From the NCBI RefSeq assembly GCF_011777505.1, contig NZ_JAATJT010000001.1, forward strand, positions 124,001 to 188,000: a DNA stretch of 64,000 bases, written 5' to 3'. The notes under the pieces were generated by a model. That model saw only the letters and a list, made by a program, of their open reading frames with translations. It made no database searches and had not been told where the DNA came from. The position numbers were made by a program, and so were the translations under genes. This stretch comes from Gaetbulibacter sp. S0825 (lineage in GTDB: Bacteria > Bacteroidota > Bacteroidia > Flavobacteriales > Flavobacteriaceae). Of the stretch, positions 16,921 to 26,900 are shown piece by piece. Position 1 is the first letter of the stretch. Each line of letters begins with the position of its first letter.

Positions 16921-17825
16921 TATAAAATTCGGTTTAAAACAACATTAATATCAATTAATACTATACTAAAAACTCCTGCAACAATAATAAATTTCAATAT
17001 GTTATGCAGTAGTAAATAGTGCAATTTGCTGTTTGATTTCCACACTAAAATTAGAAAAATTAAAAGTAACACAACACTTAAATAAAAGAAATAGGTCATG
17101 CGCCCTACCTGATAGTTGTAAATCAATAAATAAGCTGGAATAAGTGTTAATATTGCTAATATGGTAAGCATTATTTTAGACGTCTTTTCACCATAAACAA
17201 TTGGAATGGTTTTATAACCCAATGCTAAATCACCTTTTATGTTTTCAAGGTCTTTTGTAAGCTCACGCATAGACAATATTAAAAATAAAAACATAGCGTG
17301 AACAAAAATGACCGTTTCAAAATTCTTGTAATAAATAAATACAGCAAAAAAAGGTGTAATGGTTAATATTGCTGATGTTATATTACCAATAATTGGCATT
17401 TTCTTTAGCTTGTGCGAATAAAACCAAATACCAAAAATGTAAATCGAAAAGAAAATAACTGCCCTAAATGATACATAACTTGCAAAAATGACTGCGATAA
17501 AATTAAGTACAAAATAGAATACCAATTTGGTGTTTTGCCCAACTAATCTATCTAACATAGATTTTTGAGGGCGATTAATTAGGTCTTTCTCTGAATCGTA
17601 AAAATTATTGATAATATATCCACTTGCAATAGTTGTCGCAGAGGCAAGAATAATCATGAGTAAATTTAAATCGAAAACGACAGATTTTATCGGTTTGTCG
17701 TGAGCAAGAATATATATAGCTGATAAATACTGTGCTATAATAACGATGAGTACATTGTAACCTCTAACGACAGAAAACATACTGAAAAACTTCAGTAAAA
17801 CGTGTTTTTGTTGTCTAGAAAACAT
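16920..17825 (-). CDS. UbiA-type prenyltransferase (geranylgeranylglyceryl-phosphate-like)
   Basis: A 301-residue membrane protein with eight or nine helices. The first Asp-rich motif is in NNFYDSEKDLINRP (about residue 70-83), which matches NDxxDxxxD of UbiA enzymes. The second is in MRELTKDLENIKGDL (about 188-200). Flavobacterial members beside mevalonate kinase are usually called geranylgeranylglycerol-phosphate geranylgeranyltransferase by similarity to archaeal enzymes. The lipid acceptor in this organism is not shown. The neighbour 10 bases upstream is mevalonate kinase, so the prenyl donor is likely made by the same transcript. Confidence 0.75.
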   Translation of the reverse strand: MFSRQQKHVLLKFFSMFSVVRGYNVLIVIIAQYLSAIYILAHDKPIKSVVFDLNLLMIILASATTIASGYIINNFYDSEKDLINRPQKSMLDRLVGQNTKLVFYFVLNFIAVIFASYVSFRAVIFFSIYIFGIWFYSHKLKKMPIIGNITSAILTITPFFAVFIYYKNFETVIFVHAMFLFLILSMRELTKDLENIKGDLALGYKTIPIVYGEKTSKIMLTILAILTLIPAYLLIYNYQVGRMTYFFYLSVVLLLIFLILVWKSNSKLHYLLLHNILKFIIVAGVFSIVLIDINVVLNRIL

Positions 17826-17835
17826 ATGAAGGTGT

Positions 17836-18765
17836 TTAGAAGTTATAGACTACTTCTAATTTATAATCGGATAATGATTTTTGGGCTTTATCAAAGTCTT
17901 CAGTGAAACCTAAAATATAACCTCCTCCACCAGAGCCACAAAGCTTTAAGTAATAATCATTCGTTTCTATACCTTTTTTCCATAACTCATGAAATTGTTT
18001 TGGAATCATAGGTTTAAAATGATTTAAAACTACTTTAGATAATTGCTTTGTGTTTTTAAATAACGATTTAATATCGCCTTTCAAGAAGTCTTCAACGCAA
18101 GCATCTGTATGTTTTATAAATTGGTCTTTAAGCATTTTTCGGAATCCTTCTTGTTTCATATTTTCCATAAAAATACCAACCATTGGTGCAGTTTCGCCAA
18201 TAATACCACTATCTAATAAAAACACAGCACCTTTACCGTTGTTCTGTTGCGATGGTATTCCTGTAGCCTCTATATTATCTTTAGAATTGATAAGAATTGG
18301 AATGCTTAAATAACTATTTAAAGGATCTAGACCAGAAGATTTTCCATGGAAAAAAGATTCCATTTCAGAAAATATAGTCTTTAATTTTAATAGCTTTTCA
18401 CGAGTTAAGTTCTCTAAAACTGTTATTTTATCATGAGCGTATTTATCGTAAATAGCCGCGACTAAAGCACCACTACTACCAACACCATATCCTTGCGGAA
18501 TTGAGGAGTCAAAATACATTCCAGAATTCACATCAGCTTTAAGTGTTTCAAAATCAAAAGACACTAAATCAACATCTAAGGTTTCTAAATAGTTGACAAA
18601 TGATTTTAAGTTTTTATTAGAAGTAATTGCATGTTCTGATGGGTTATCATCTTTCTTCAAAGCACCATTATAGAAACTATAAGGAATAGAAAGTCCCTTG
18701 GAATCTTTAATGATTCCGTACTCTCCAAAGAGTAATATTTTTGAATAAAATAAGGGTCCTTTCAT
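17836..18765 (-). CDS. Mevalonate kinase-like GHMP kinase
   Basis: A 309-residue GHMP-superfamily kinase. The ATP-binding glycine/serine loop is PQGYGVGSSGALVAA (about residues 94-108), and motif 3 is LCGSGGGGYILG near the C-terminus (about 278-289). The early SKILLFGEYGII segment is typical of mevalonate and phosphomevalonate kinases. Between diphosphomevalonate decarboxylase (57 bases upstream) and the UbiA gene, mevalonate kinase is the natural reading. A phosphomevalonate kinase role cannot be excluded from the sequence alone, since the other kinase of the pathway is not in this window. Confidence 0.82.
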   Translation of the reverse strand: MKGPLFYSKILLFGEYGIIKDSKGLSIPYSFYNGALKKDDNPSEHAITSNKNLKSFVNYLETLDVDLVSFDFETLKADVNSGMYFDSSIPQGYGVGSSGALVAAIYDKYAHDKITVLENLTREKLLKLKTIFSEMESFFHGKSSGLDPLNSYLSIPILINSKDNIEATGIPSQQNNGKGAVFLLDSGIIGETAPMVGIFMENMKQEGFRKMLKDQFIKHTDACVEDFLKGDIKSLFKNTKQLSKVVLNHFKPMIPKQFHELWKKGIETNDYYLKLCGSGGGGYILGFTEDFDKAQKSLSDYKLEVVYNF

Positions 18766-18822
18766 AACTGCTATGTTATTTTGTTTAACAATATAGTGAT
18801 ATTTTTAAACATTTATACGAAT

Positions 18823-19911
18823 CTAACTAATTTTTTTAGCACCAAAGCCAATTCTGTCACAAATATAATGACCATTTTGGCAATACACAACTAACTCATT
18901 ATTAATGAATTCATAAATCTCTTTCGCTTCCTTTTCTGGATATAAAATATGCACGTTTGCTCCTGCATCTAAAGTGAAGCAAATATGTAAATCTGTGTCT
19001 TGTCTAAAACGCCAAATTTTATTGATTATTTCAAGCGTATTTGGTTTCATTAAAATAAAATAAGGCATACTTGTCATCATCATTCCATGAAGTGTTAGAG
19101 CCTCGCTTTCAACAATTTCAATAAACGATTTTAAATTTCCTTCTTTAAATATGCTTACCAACTTAGAAAGATTTTCATGCGCTTGTGCAAAACGCTGTTT
19201 GGCATAAGGGTGATCATGCATTAAATTATGTCCAACAGTACTGCTTACTTGCTTTTCGCCTTTATCAACTAAAAGAATTGTATCGTGATAATTTTTAAAA
19301 TTCTCATGCACTTCAAAAGGATATTTTACTCCAAACAAATCTGAGCTATTCGGAATCTCCTTGTGTTTTCCCCAAACTATTAAATCGCCTTCTATACTTC
19401 TGCAAGCGCTACCTGAGCCTAATCGTGCTAAAAAGGACGCTTTTTTATAGAAATATTCATCAGAATAGTCACCATCTAGAATAACATCTTCTTCAACACT
19501 CATTAAACATAAGGCCAAAGCACTCATTCCTGAAGCTGAAGATGCAATACCTGAACTGTGCGGGAATGTGTTTTTTGTATCTATTATAAAATGATAGTCT
19601 CTTAAAAAAGGTACATATACTTCAATTCGTTCAAAAAAAGTTTGAATTTTTGGTTTAAAATCATCCTTTTTTTCTCCATCTAGGAATATTTCAAAAGAAA
19701 AGTCAGTATTATTTTCTTTTTTCGAACATGTTAAAGTTGTAGTTGTCTTACATGCGTCAAGTGTAAAACTAATGGAAGGATTTGCTGGAATTTGCTGTTC
19801 CTTTTTTCCCCAATATTTTACTAGAGCTATATTACTAGGTGAAGACCAAGAGTATTTATCTCCTACAAAGTTTTTATTATAATTTTTTAATATAAAGTCT
19901 TTCTCTGCCAT
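18823..19911 (-). CDS. mvaD: Diphosphomevalonate decarboxylase
   Basis: A 362-residue GHMP-family enzyme that converts diphosphomevalonate to isopentenyl diphosphate. The signature SPSNIALVKYWGKK with the conserved Lys appears at about residues 24-37. The substrate-binding serine-rich loop is FPHSSGIASSASGMSALALC, and the conserved Asp region is FTLDAGANVHIL. It lies six bases after the DUF1697 gene and is the first clear pathway gene in the mevalonate run, followed by the kinase and the prenyltransferase. Confidence 0.92.
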   Translation of the reverse strand: MAEKDFILKNYNKNFVGDKYSWSSPSNIALVKYWGKKEQQIPANPSISFTLDACKTTTTLTCSKKENNTDFSFEIFLDGEKKDDFKPKIQTFFERIEVYVPFLRDYHFIIDTKNTFPHSSGIASSASGMSALALCLMSVEEDVILDGDYSDEYFYKKASFLARLGSGSACRSIEGDLIVWGKHKEIPNSSDLFGVKYPFEVHENFKNYHDTILLVDKGEKQVSSTVGHNLMHDHPYAKQRFAQAHENLSKLVSIFKEGNLKSFIEIVESEALTLHGMMMTSMPYFILMKPNTLEIINKIWRFRQDTDLHICFTLDAGANVHILYPEKEAKEIYEFINNELVVYCQNGHYICDRIGFGAKKIS

Positions 19912-19917
19912 TATTTA

Positions 19918-20451
19918 TTAATCTGCTGACAAAGATAACAACTTTAACATTGTGTTGTAATTTCTTGCTGTGGCAAATGTGTTGAGTTTTCGTTCAAAAA
20001 ATTTGGCATCAAATTTTGACTGACCAAAACCATTCGCTGAATAATAATAAATACAATCTTCAATAATTTGATACGCTTCTGATTCGTAAATCTTTTCTGA
20101 AGCAATTTTTACTAACTCTTTATCTGGAGTATTGTGCAACATTATAAAGTAACTAGCCTTCTTTTCGTCTTCTAAAAATGGAGAATTATTAAAAATACGT
20201 TGTAAATCTTTTCTGGTTTTAACTAAAACAGACACTTCAAATCCAAAATAATTTGTAATAGCTTCCTTAACTGTTTTTTCAATTTTTTGGTTGCTTTTTT
20301 CTGAAGATTGTAAAATCACATTACCGCTTTGAATATAGGTTCGTACATTTTCAAATCCAGATTGAGAAAGCAATTCACGCAACTCTGCCATTGGGACTTT
20401 TTTGTGTCCACCAACATTAATGCCTTTTAAAAGTGCAATGTATGTACTCAT
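19918..20451 (-). CDS. DUF1697 family protein
   Basis: The 177-residue protein begins YIALLKGINVGGHKKVPMAELRELL, the signature of DUF1697. A conserved VRTYIQSGNVIL segment follows at about residues 36-48. The function of the family is unknown. Its start overlaps the stop of the HI0933-like flavoprotein gene by four bases and its stop is six bases before mvaD, so it sits inside the mevalonate-pathway transcript, but no link to isoprenoid synthesis is known to me. Confidence 0.88.
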   Translation of the reverse strand: MSTYIALLKGINVGGHKKVPMAELRELLSQSGFENVRTYIQSGNVILQSSEKSNQKIEKTVKEAITNYFGFEVSVLVKTRKDLQRIFNNSPFLEDEKKASYFIMLHNTPDKELVKIASEKIYESEAYQIIEDCIYYYSANGFGQSKFDAKFFERKLNTFATARNYNTMLKLLSLSAD

Positions 20452-21659
20452 TTTGACATGGCTTTAGCTGCAATATAAGCTCCTGTCCAAGCATTTTGGA
20501 AATTAAAACCACCCGTCACTGCATCCACATTAATAACCTCTCCAGCAAAATACAAATTGTTATGTAATTTACTTTCAAAGGTTCTAAAATTGATTTCTTT
20601 TAGATTCACTCCTCCTGCTGTTACAAACTCTTCTTTAAAAGTACTTTTTCCATCTACACTAAAAACAGCTTGAGTAAGTTGAGAAGCTAAATTTTCTAAT
20701 TGCCCTTTGTTTAAATCTGCCCAACGAGTTTCTCGATTTATATTGGAAGCTAAAACCAGTTTGTGCCATAGGCGCTTTGGCAACTCAAACTGTGTAGATT
20801 TATAAACTGTTTTCTTTGCAAATTCCTGTTTAAACTCTTTCAATGTATCTAAACAATCTTCAAGTGATTGTTTAATAAAATTAACTTCTATTTTAAATTT
20901 ATAGTCGAGTTTTGCTAACTCTAAAGCACCAAAAGCTGAAAGTTTTAAAATTGCTGGTGCGCTCATGCCAACATGAGTTATCAATAAAGGGCCTTCACTC
21001 CAAAGATTAGTTTGTAGCACTCTAATTTCAACATTTCTGGCAACTACACCAGGAATATCATTAATGCGCTCATCCTTTATATCGAAAGTAAATAATGATG
21101 GAACAGGCTTTATAATAGTATGACCTAAACCCTCTAATAGTTTCCAAATTTTGGCATTGCTTCCTGTGGCTATTAATAGTTTTTTTGTTGTGAAATCACC
21201 TTGAGATGTTTCTATTTTCCAGCTAATTTCTCCCTTCTTAATAGATTTTACGGAGTGATTATATAGTATTTCAACGTGATGATTTTTTGCTTCATTTAAG
21301 AAGCAATCTATAATGGTTTGGGATGAATCTGTAATTGGAAACATACGTCCATCTTCCTCTATCTTTAATTCTACTCCACGCTTTTCAAACCACTCAATAG
21401 TATCACCTGTAATAAACTGATGAAAAGGTCCCAGCAATTCTTTTTCACCTCTAGGATAGTTTTGCACTAACTCTGATGGAACAAACTCTGCATGAGTGAC
21501 ATTACAACGTCCTCCACCAGAAATCCTTACTTTTTGCAAACCTTCTTTACCACGCTCTAGAATTGCAACCTTTAGGTTTGGGTTTTGTTGAGCAATATTG
21601 ATGGCTGCAAAAAAACCTGCTGCTCCTCCTCCGATAATTATAACATTGTATTGATTCAT
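20448..21659 (-). CDS. HI0933-like (YhiN-type) flavoprotein
   Basis: A 403-residue FAD protein with the dinucleotide motif IIIGGGAAGFFAAINIA at residues 6-22 and the family signature VRISGGGRCNVTHAE (about residues 44-58). The C-terminus carries VTAGGVNLKEI and YFAGEVINVDAVTGGFNFQNA, both typical of BaiN/HI0933 proteins. Members are predicted NAD(P)/FAD oxidoreductases with substrates mostly undefined. It is the first gene of a four-base overlap with the DUF1697 gene and begins 27 bases after the second TonB-domain-like gene. Confidence 0.88.
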   Translation of the reverse strand: MNQYNVIIIGGGAAGFFAAINIAQQNPNLKVAILERGKEGLQKVRISGGGRCNVTHAEFVPSELVQNYPRGEKELLGPFHQFITGDTIEWFEKRGVELKIEEDGRMFPITDSSQTIIDCFLNEAKNHHVEILYNHSVKSIKKGEISWKIETSQGDFTTKKLLIATGSNAKIWKLLEGLGHTIIKPVPSLFTFDIKDERINDIPGVVARNVEIRVLQTNLWSEGPLLITHVGMSAPAILKLSAFGALELAKLDYKFKIEVNFIKQSLEDCLDTLKEFKQEFAKKTVYKSTQFELPKRLWHKLVLASNINRETRWADLNKGQLENLASQLTQAVFSVDGKSTFKEEFVTAGGVNLKEINFRTFESKLHNNLYFAGEVINVDAVTGGFNFQNAWTGAYIAAKAMSK

Positions 21660-21686
21660 AACTCTTTATAACAATAATAGTATTAA

Positions 21687-22304
21687 CTATTTACCAAAAG
21701 GAGTAATACCCACAAGAACTGTGAATAAGTATTCTTTCTCTATTGCTATTTGTTTTTCTTTATCTTTTTTAGATTCGATTATATTCCCCAAAATCTCATT
21801 AATTTTCGACCTTGTTCTAAAAAAATTAGAATTATCTGGATAATCTTTGATTAATTTTGTGTAATATTTAAGAGCTTTTCTATATTTTTCCCTTTTGTAT
21901 AAATCTTGTGCAATAATAAATCTTTGATAGTCAACTGTTTCTTTAATTGTTAAAAACCAAAATTTAACTTTATACCTATGATTAACTGGACTCCCATCTA
22001 TTAAAGATGGCTGCCATAATCCGTTTGATTTTTCTACTGTTAGCATTGAATATAACGCATTTTCTTTGCTACTATTAATCTCAGGAATTAAATCCATAAC
22101 TTCACCTAATTCATTAATATTAAATGATACAGTAACCGTACCTTTACTTAAGGTTTTATTAGCTTGTAGTTTCGTTATTTGATTAATAAAAAAATGATAA
22201 GCATCACCTTCTTTAAAAGTGGCTTGAGTAAATTCTTCTTGTGAAATTACATTAATATTCAATCCAAAAATTAGTATCAACGAAAACGTAATCTTATTAA
22301 TCAT
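21687..22304 (-). CDS. Exported protein with TonB C-terminal-like domain, copy 2
   Basis: A 205-residue protein with a signal peptide (INKITFSLILIFGLNINVISQ). The mature part has a TonB_C-like strand pattern: KGTVTVSFNINELGEVMDL followed by GLWQPSLIDGSPVNHRYKVKFWF, which matches the v-F-v-n-x-G-x-v ... w-P-a-x-x-G-x-p-v layout of TonB C-terminal domains. There is no N-terminal transmembrane anchor or proline-rich spacer, so it is not a classical TonB. The C-terminal 80 residues form a TPR-like helical stretch. It overlaps by four bases with a paralog upstream; a 42-base stretch near the mature start is identical between them. Confidence 0.75.
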   Translation of the reverse strand: MINKITFSLILIFGLNINVISQEEFTQATFKEGDAYHFFINQITKLQANKTLSKGTVTVSFNINELGEVMDLIPEINSSKENALYSMLTVEKSNGLWQPSLIDGSPVNHRYKVKFWFLTIKETVDYQRFIIAQDLYKREKYRKALKYYTKLIKDYPDNSNFFRTRSKINEILGNIIESKKDKEKQIAIEKEYLFTVLVGITPFGK

Positions 22305-23002
22305 TTATTCTTGATTAATTTTTTAAGTTCTCTCTCAGTTAACTGTCCTGTCGATTCACCTGAAACTCTTACTTCTTTGTACATCATTTTTCTACGCTCT
22401 ACGGCAAATAAACCAACTTTTATATGTGCTAGAAAAGTTCTGTTTAATTCGTCAAACTTTCTTAAATCAAGTTGAGCTCCTTTTTCGTCTCCTATGACTT
22501 CTTTAATCGCAGCTCTTTCATAGTAAAATTTTGCCTCATCAGTATACTTTTCAACAAACTTATTGTACATTTTTAAAGCTTTCTCATATTTCCCCTTTTC
22601 ATTTAATCGTTTTGCTTTACGATAATCTTCACTGAATGTGCCTTTCTTGTTTATAAAGTGAAACTTAATTTTATAGATATAACTTACTTCCTTTCCATCA
22701 ATTAAAGTTGGATTCCACAACCCATTTGTTTTTTGTACTGCCAACATAGCGTTTAATCCATTGGTCTTACTGCTATTAATTTCTGGAATTACATCTATCA
22801 CTTCGCCTTTTTCATTAATAGTAAAAGAAATTGTTACAGTACCATCACCAGTTGCTTTATTTCCGTTAAACATATAGAATTTCGATGTAATAAATTTTTG
22901 AGCATCACCTTCTTTAAAAGTGGCTTGAGTAAATTCTTCTTGAGAAATCACATTAGCACTATACATTAAAAGCATTATAACTAAAAAAGTGATTTGTTTC
23001 AT
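22301..23002 (-). CDS. Exported protein with TonB C-terminal-like domain, copy 1
   Basis: A 233-residue paralog of the downstream gene. It has a signal peptide ending in ANVISQ, then EEFTQATFKEGDA, which is identical in both. The TonB_C-like part runs about residues 45-115 (GTVTISFTINEKGEVIDVIP ... GLWNPTLIDGKEVSYIYKIKFHF). A helical tail of two TPR-like hairpins follows (YRKAKRLNEKGKYEKALKMY). Such proteins in flavobacteria are often annotated as energy-transducer-like, with no demonstrated role. The two genes are translationally coupled. Confidence 0.75.
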   Translation of the reverse strand: MKQITFLVIMLLMYSANVISQEEFTQATFKEGDAQKFITSKFYMFNGNKATGDGTVTISFTINEKGEVIDVIPEINSSKTNGLNAMLAVQKTNGLWNPTLIDGKEVSYIYKIKFHFINKKGTFSEDYRKAKRLNEKGKYEKALKMYNKFVEKYTDEAKFYYERAAIKEVIGDEKGAQLDLRKFDELNRTFLAHIKVGLFAVERRKMMYKEVRVSGESTGQLTERELKKLIKNK

Positions 23003-23076
23003 AATCGGTAGAGTTTTATTATTCTTAAAAGTAAGAAAAACTACGTACTTTTAACTTGGTTTTAGAAATCTTTACT

Positions 23077-23919
23077 TTGAATAAAATTGCTCTCTTTACT
23101 ATACTTATCTTTCTCAGTTGTGATACTGGAAATTTGCAGGTTATAGCAGATTTGCCAAAATCTCTAAATGAAGCTTCTGGTTTAGAAAAAACTAACCAAT
23201 CTGATCTTTTATGGATGATAAATGATGGTGGAAATAAGCCTATTTTATATGGTTTAGATACTTTAGGAACTGTAAAAAAACACATAAAAATTGATGCTAA
23301 AAACAGGGATTGGGAAGATTTAGCAGCAGACGACACTGGAAATATTTATATTGGTAATTTTGGAAACAATAGCAATGACAGCAAAAATCTTTCTATCTTA
23401 ATAATTAACAATAAAGACTTAGATACTGCTAAAGCAATTACACCAAAAAAAATCTCATTTACTTATCCAGAGCAAAAAAAATTTCCTCCAAAAAAGAAAA
23501 AACGTCACTTTGATTGTGAGTCCTTTTTCTATTTTAATGATAACTTGTATTTATTTACAAAAAGCCGTAGTTCTTCTGACAAAGGAAGAACCAACCTCTA
23601 CCAAATACCTGCTAAACCTGGAAAACATGAAGCTAAATACATTAGCTCTTTTTCAACCTGTGATGATTCTGGTTGTTGGGTAACTTCGGCAGATATAAAT
23701 GATAAAAAAGATCAAATAGTTTTACTTACTGAGCATAGTGCTTTTATATTTTCTAATTTTAAAGGAAATGATTTTCTAAATGGAGATGTTAAACACATAG
23801 ATTTTAAACATAGATCTCAAAAAGAAAGTGTCATTTTTAAGAATGATAGCACACTTTTAATTACTGATGAATATTTAGGTGTGAATGGTGGAAACTTATA
23901 TCAATTGGATATTCGTTAA
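23077..23919 (+). CDS. Beta-propeller-like lipoprotein
   Basis: No ATG is available. I choose the TTG at 23077 (giving NKIALFTILIFLSC, a short lipoprotein signal with Cys at about residue 14) rather than the TTG at 23056, which would put a charged LEIFT stretch before the signal. The mature protein has several strand repeats, such as LPKSLNEASGLEKT, DLLWMINDGGNKP, NRDWEDLAADDTGNIYIGNFGNN and KKRHFDCESFFYFNDNLYLF. These look like blades of a beta-propeller of the kind sometimes called SdiA-regulated-like or esterase-like. The function is unknown. Its stop shares bases with the stop of the convergent phosphoesterase gene. Confidence 0.7.
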   Translation: MNKIALFTILIFLSCDTGNLQVIADLPKSLNEASGLEKTNQSDLLWMINDGGNKPILYGLDTLGTVKKHIKIDAKNRDWEDLAADDTGNIYIGNFGNNSNDSKNLSILIINNKDLDTAKAITPKKISFTYPEQKKFPPKKKKRHFDCESFFYFNDNLYLFTKSRSSSDKGRTNLYQIPAKPGKHEAKYISSFSTCDDSGCWVTSADINDKKDQIVLLTEHSAFIFSNFKGNDFLNGDVKHIDFKHRSQKESVIFKNDSTLLITDEYLGVNGGNLYQLDIR

Positions 23920-26900
23920 AATCCAAAACCTAGTTTAAAAGCCAATCTTAAACCATCATTACCAGAAAAAGCTGAAATATTACCAACAATCATATCTGCT
24001 CCATTAAAAAATAATCCTCCACCAACGGAATTGTTCCATTTATCGGAATCTACACCATCAACCCAAACACGACCATAATCTAAGCCACCATAAACCCCAA
24101 TATTAAAGGGAAGCAAGCTTGTTTTTACTTTTCTAAGGTTTAAGCGTAAATCTGTACTTTGCACAAACGAGCTCTTACCAGTAAAACGTTCATTTCTATA
24201 ACCTCTTAACCCATTATTAGCTCCTAAGTTAGCTCCTTGATAAAATTCAAAATCATCACCAATATTAATACGTCCACCCAATTTTGTGGCTAAAACAAGT
24301 TGCCCATTAGAAGTCAATCTATAGTCGAAAGCAATTGAAGGAATTAAGTATCCAAATCCATTTGAGTCATTAATATTTGATTTATAACCTAGTTGCACAT
24401 TTGTTTCCATTCCTAAAGTTGGAAAAGCCTTGTTATCTCTATTTTCAAATCCATAAGATAATTCAGCACCAACAAAATTATTATAGACATCTACATTGTC
24501 GCCAATAATTGTATTAATAAATCTACCCTCGGTTTCTTCAACTTCTATGGATTCGTATGATAATCCTAATTTAACTTTCGAGCCTAAATCACCATGCCAT
24601 TGTAAAGCAGGTGCTATTTTTATGGTTCTTAATTTAACTCTGTTATAATCTAAATCTACATCTAGACCATCATTTTCATCAGCTTCAGGATTAACTGTTT
24701 CGTTTCCATATCCAAAGAAATTTATTGCATAATTTGGACTAGTAAATTTAGCGTCTACCATTAAATTAGCACTCCCTATTATATTTGCAAACTCCCCTGA
24801 ATAAGAAACATCAAAACCTTTAGTAGCGAAATAATACGCAGCAGATACTATGTGTTGAGATGTAAAAGGATTTCTTTCAAATCCATTTACTGTAAAGGTA
24901 TTTGCAAACCCTATTTTTAAGCCATCATCTGGATTTGATCCAATTGAAGGCACTAATTGATTGGAGTTATAAGTTGGTTTTTTATAATTGTAAACATTAG
25001 TTTCGTAATCATCTGTTAACTTTTTGCTTCCTTTATTGGTTATAAACTTGCTCTCCTTAGACTTATAATCATAAATCTTTATTTTACTTCCGTTTTCAAT
25101 ATTGTAAACATCCTTATTTTGTCCTCCAATAATTCTAACTTTAATCAAATTTTCACCTTGTCCAGACACCATAAAAACATCTTCATCATCCAGTCCATAA
25201 ATCCAAATTTCTTTAGTATCCAAATGTGAATAATCACGCTGATGAAATACTTCTCCCTTTTCTCCTTGCTGAATTCTATAAACTGTAACCTTAGTTAATC
25301 TTTGATCACGCTCTATTTCAAACCAATCATCTTTATCTGTACCTTTAATGATTGCATATTTGTTTACTTGATTGTAATATTCGTTTGAAATCTTTTGAAG
25401 ATTGGCTCGTCTGCCAATTAATTTACGCTTAATATCTTGAACTGTTTCATCATGAACTTCTTTTGGAAAATGTTTAAAGGCACTATCTATTACTTCATCA
25501 GTAAGGTTTTCAACAATATGTTTAACTTGTACATTCCAATCTTGTCTAGTAGACTGATTTATTAAAGAAACATCTAAAGGATAAGGCTCTAAATTGAACC
25601 ATTTTGGACTTTTTAATTCTTCATCATAAGATTGCATTAATCTTAAAGCTGGAACAATTTTGGTTGCAAAACCCAATAAAGTTCCATCTGCCATTATCGA
25701 AAATGCTTGATCTCTATCTCTAGGCATTGGTCTATAAATAGTTTTTTTGCCTTCCCTAAATTTTGCCCAACGCCATTGATCTTCATGTCTATCCCAATCG
25801 CCAATTAACATATCGAATAAACGCGCTCTAATATAAGCTGCTTCATCTACAAGATTATCTTCATCTTCTCTTAATTCTCGAAGCATATCATGAGTACTAA
25901 TAAGCTCATTTGAAAATCCAAAACTTTCCTTATCTCCATGACCATCAGCGGCACGTTCTTCTATCATATATAATTCATCTCCAAATTCGTTATTATAAAC
26001 ACCCAAAGCCTCTTGTTTAGACACATAATACAATTGTGGGCTTGTATGCATAACACCAATAGCTTTAGATAATGTTGCTATTGTAAAAGGCGCATAAGGA
26101 TGTGAGCCTGTAAAAACATCCAGCAACAAATTCTCTGCAGCCGTATCGTCAAATTGACCTTTTATATATTGATCTTTAAATGCAACAGCTTGCAAATATT
26201 GTAGTGCATTCTTCCGTAAAGCCCTCATGACATATTCTCTACCTTCAGCATCTTCTAAACGCAATGATTTAGATTGATGTCCACCTCCTTTTCGCATTGG
26301 TTTTAAACCTCCAAACAAAGTATCCAACCTTATAGTTGGAACTGTTACATCTTTACTAAAATATTCTCTATAACGCTCTCCCCATAACTTTTTAAATGCC
26401 TTTGTTTTTGCTGTTTCTTCTTTTGTATAAATAGAGGCTGTTTTCTGAGTTGGTAAATCCAAAGGATATACAGTTTGAGTGTCAACGTTATTCGGCTTTA
26501 AAACTTGAGTCTCGAAAACAATTTTATTAGTTTTTGCTTCAAAGAATCGCACATAAGAAGATCCGTCTTTAAATACATCTAAACGAGCATATCCCTGGGT
26601 GGCGAAAGAGAATTTTCCAGAACCTGAGTTTCTCGCAGGATTCGTTTTAGATCCTGAACCGCTGATAATTTGTGGAAGATTATCTTGAACTAGATATTGT
26701 AAATTATGATCATGTCCAGAAACAAAAACCACCTTTTCATTTTCTTGAGAAAGCGTAACTAAACGGTTTTTAAACTCTCTATATTTCTTGTTTTGATCAT
26801 CAACTGTTATTACACCTCCTGTTTTTCTAATAAGATTTTTTAATGTCCCTAAAACTGGTAATGGCGACATATGACTTTTAAAGGAATACTGACCTCCATG

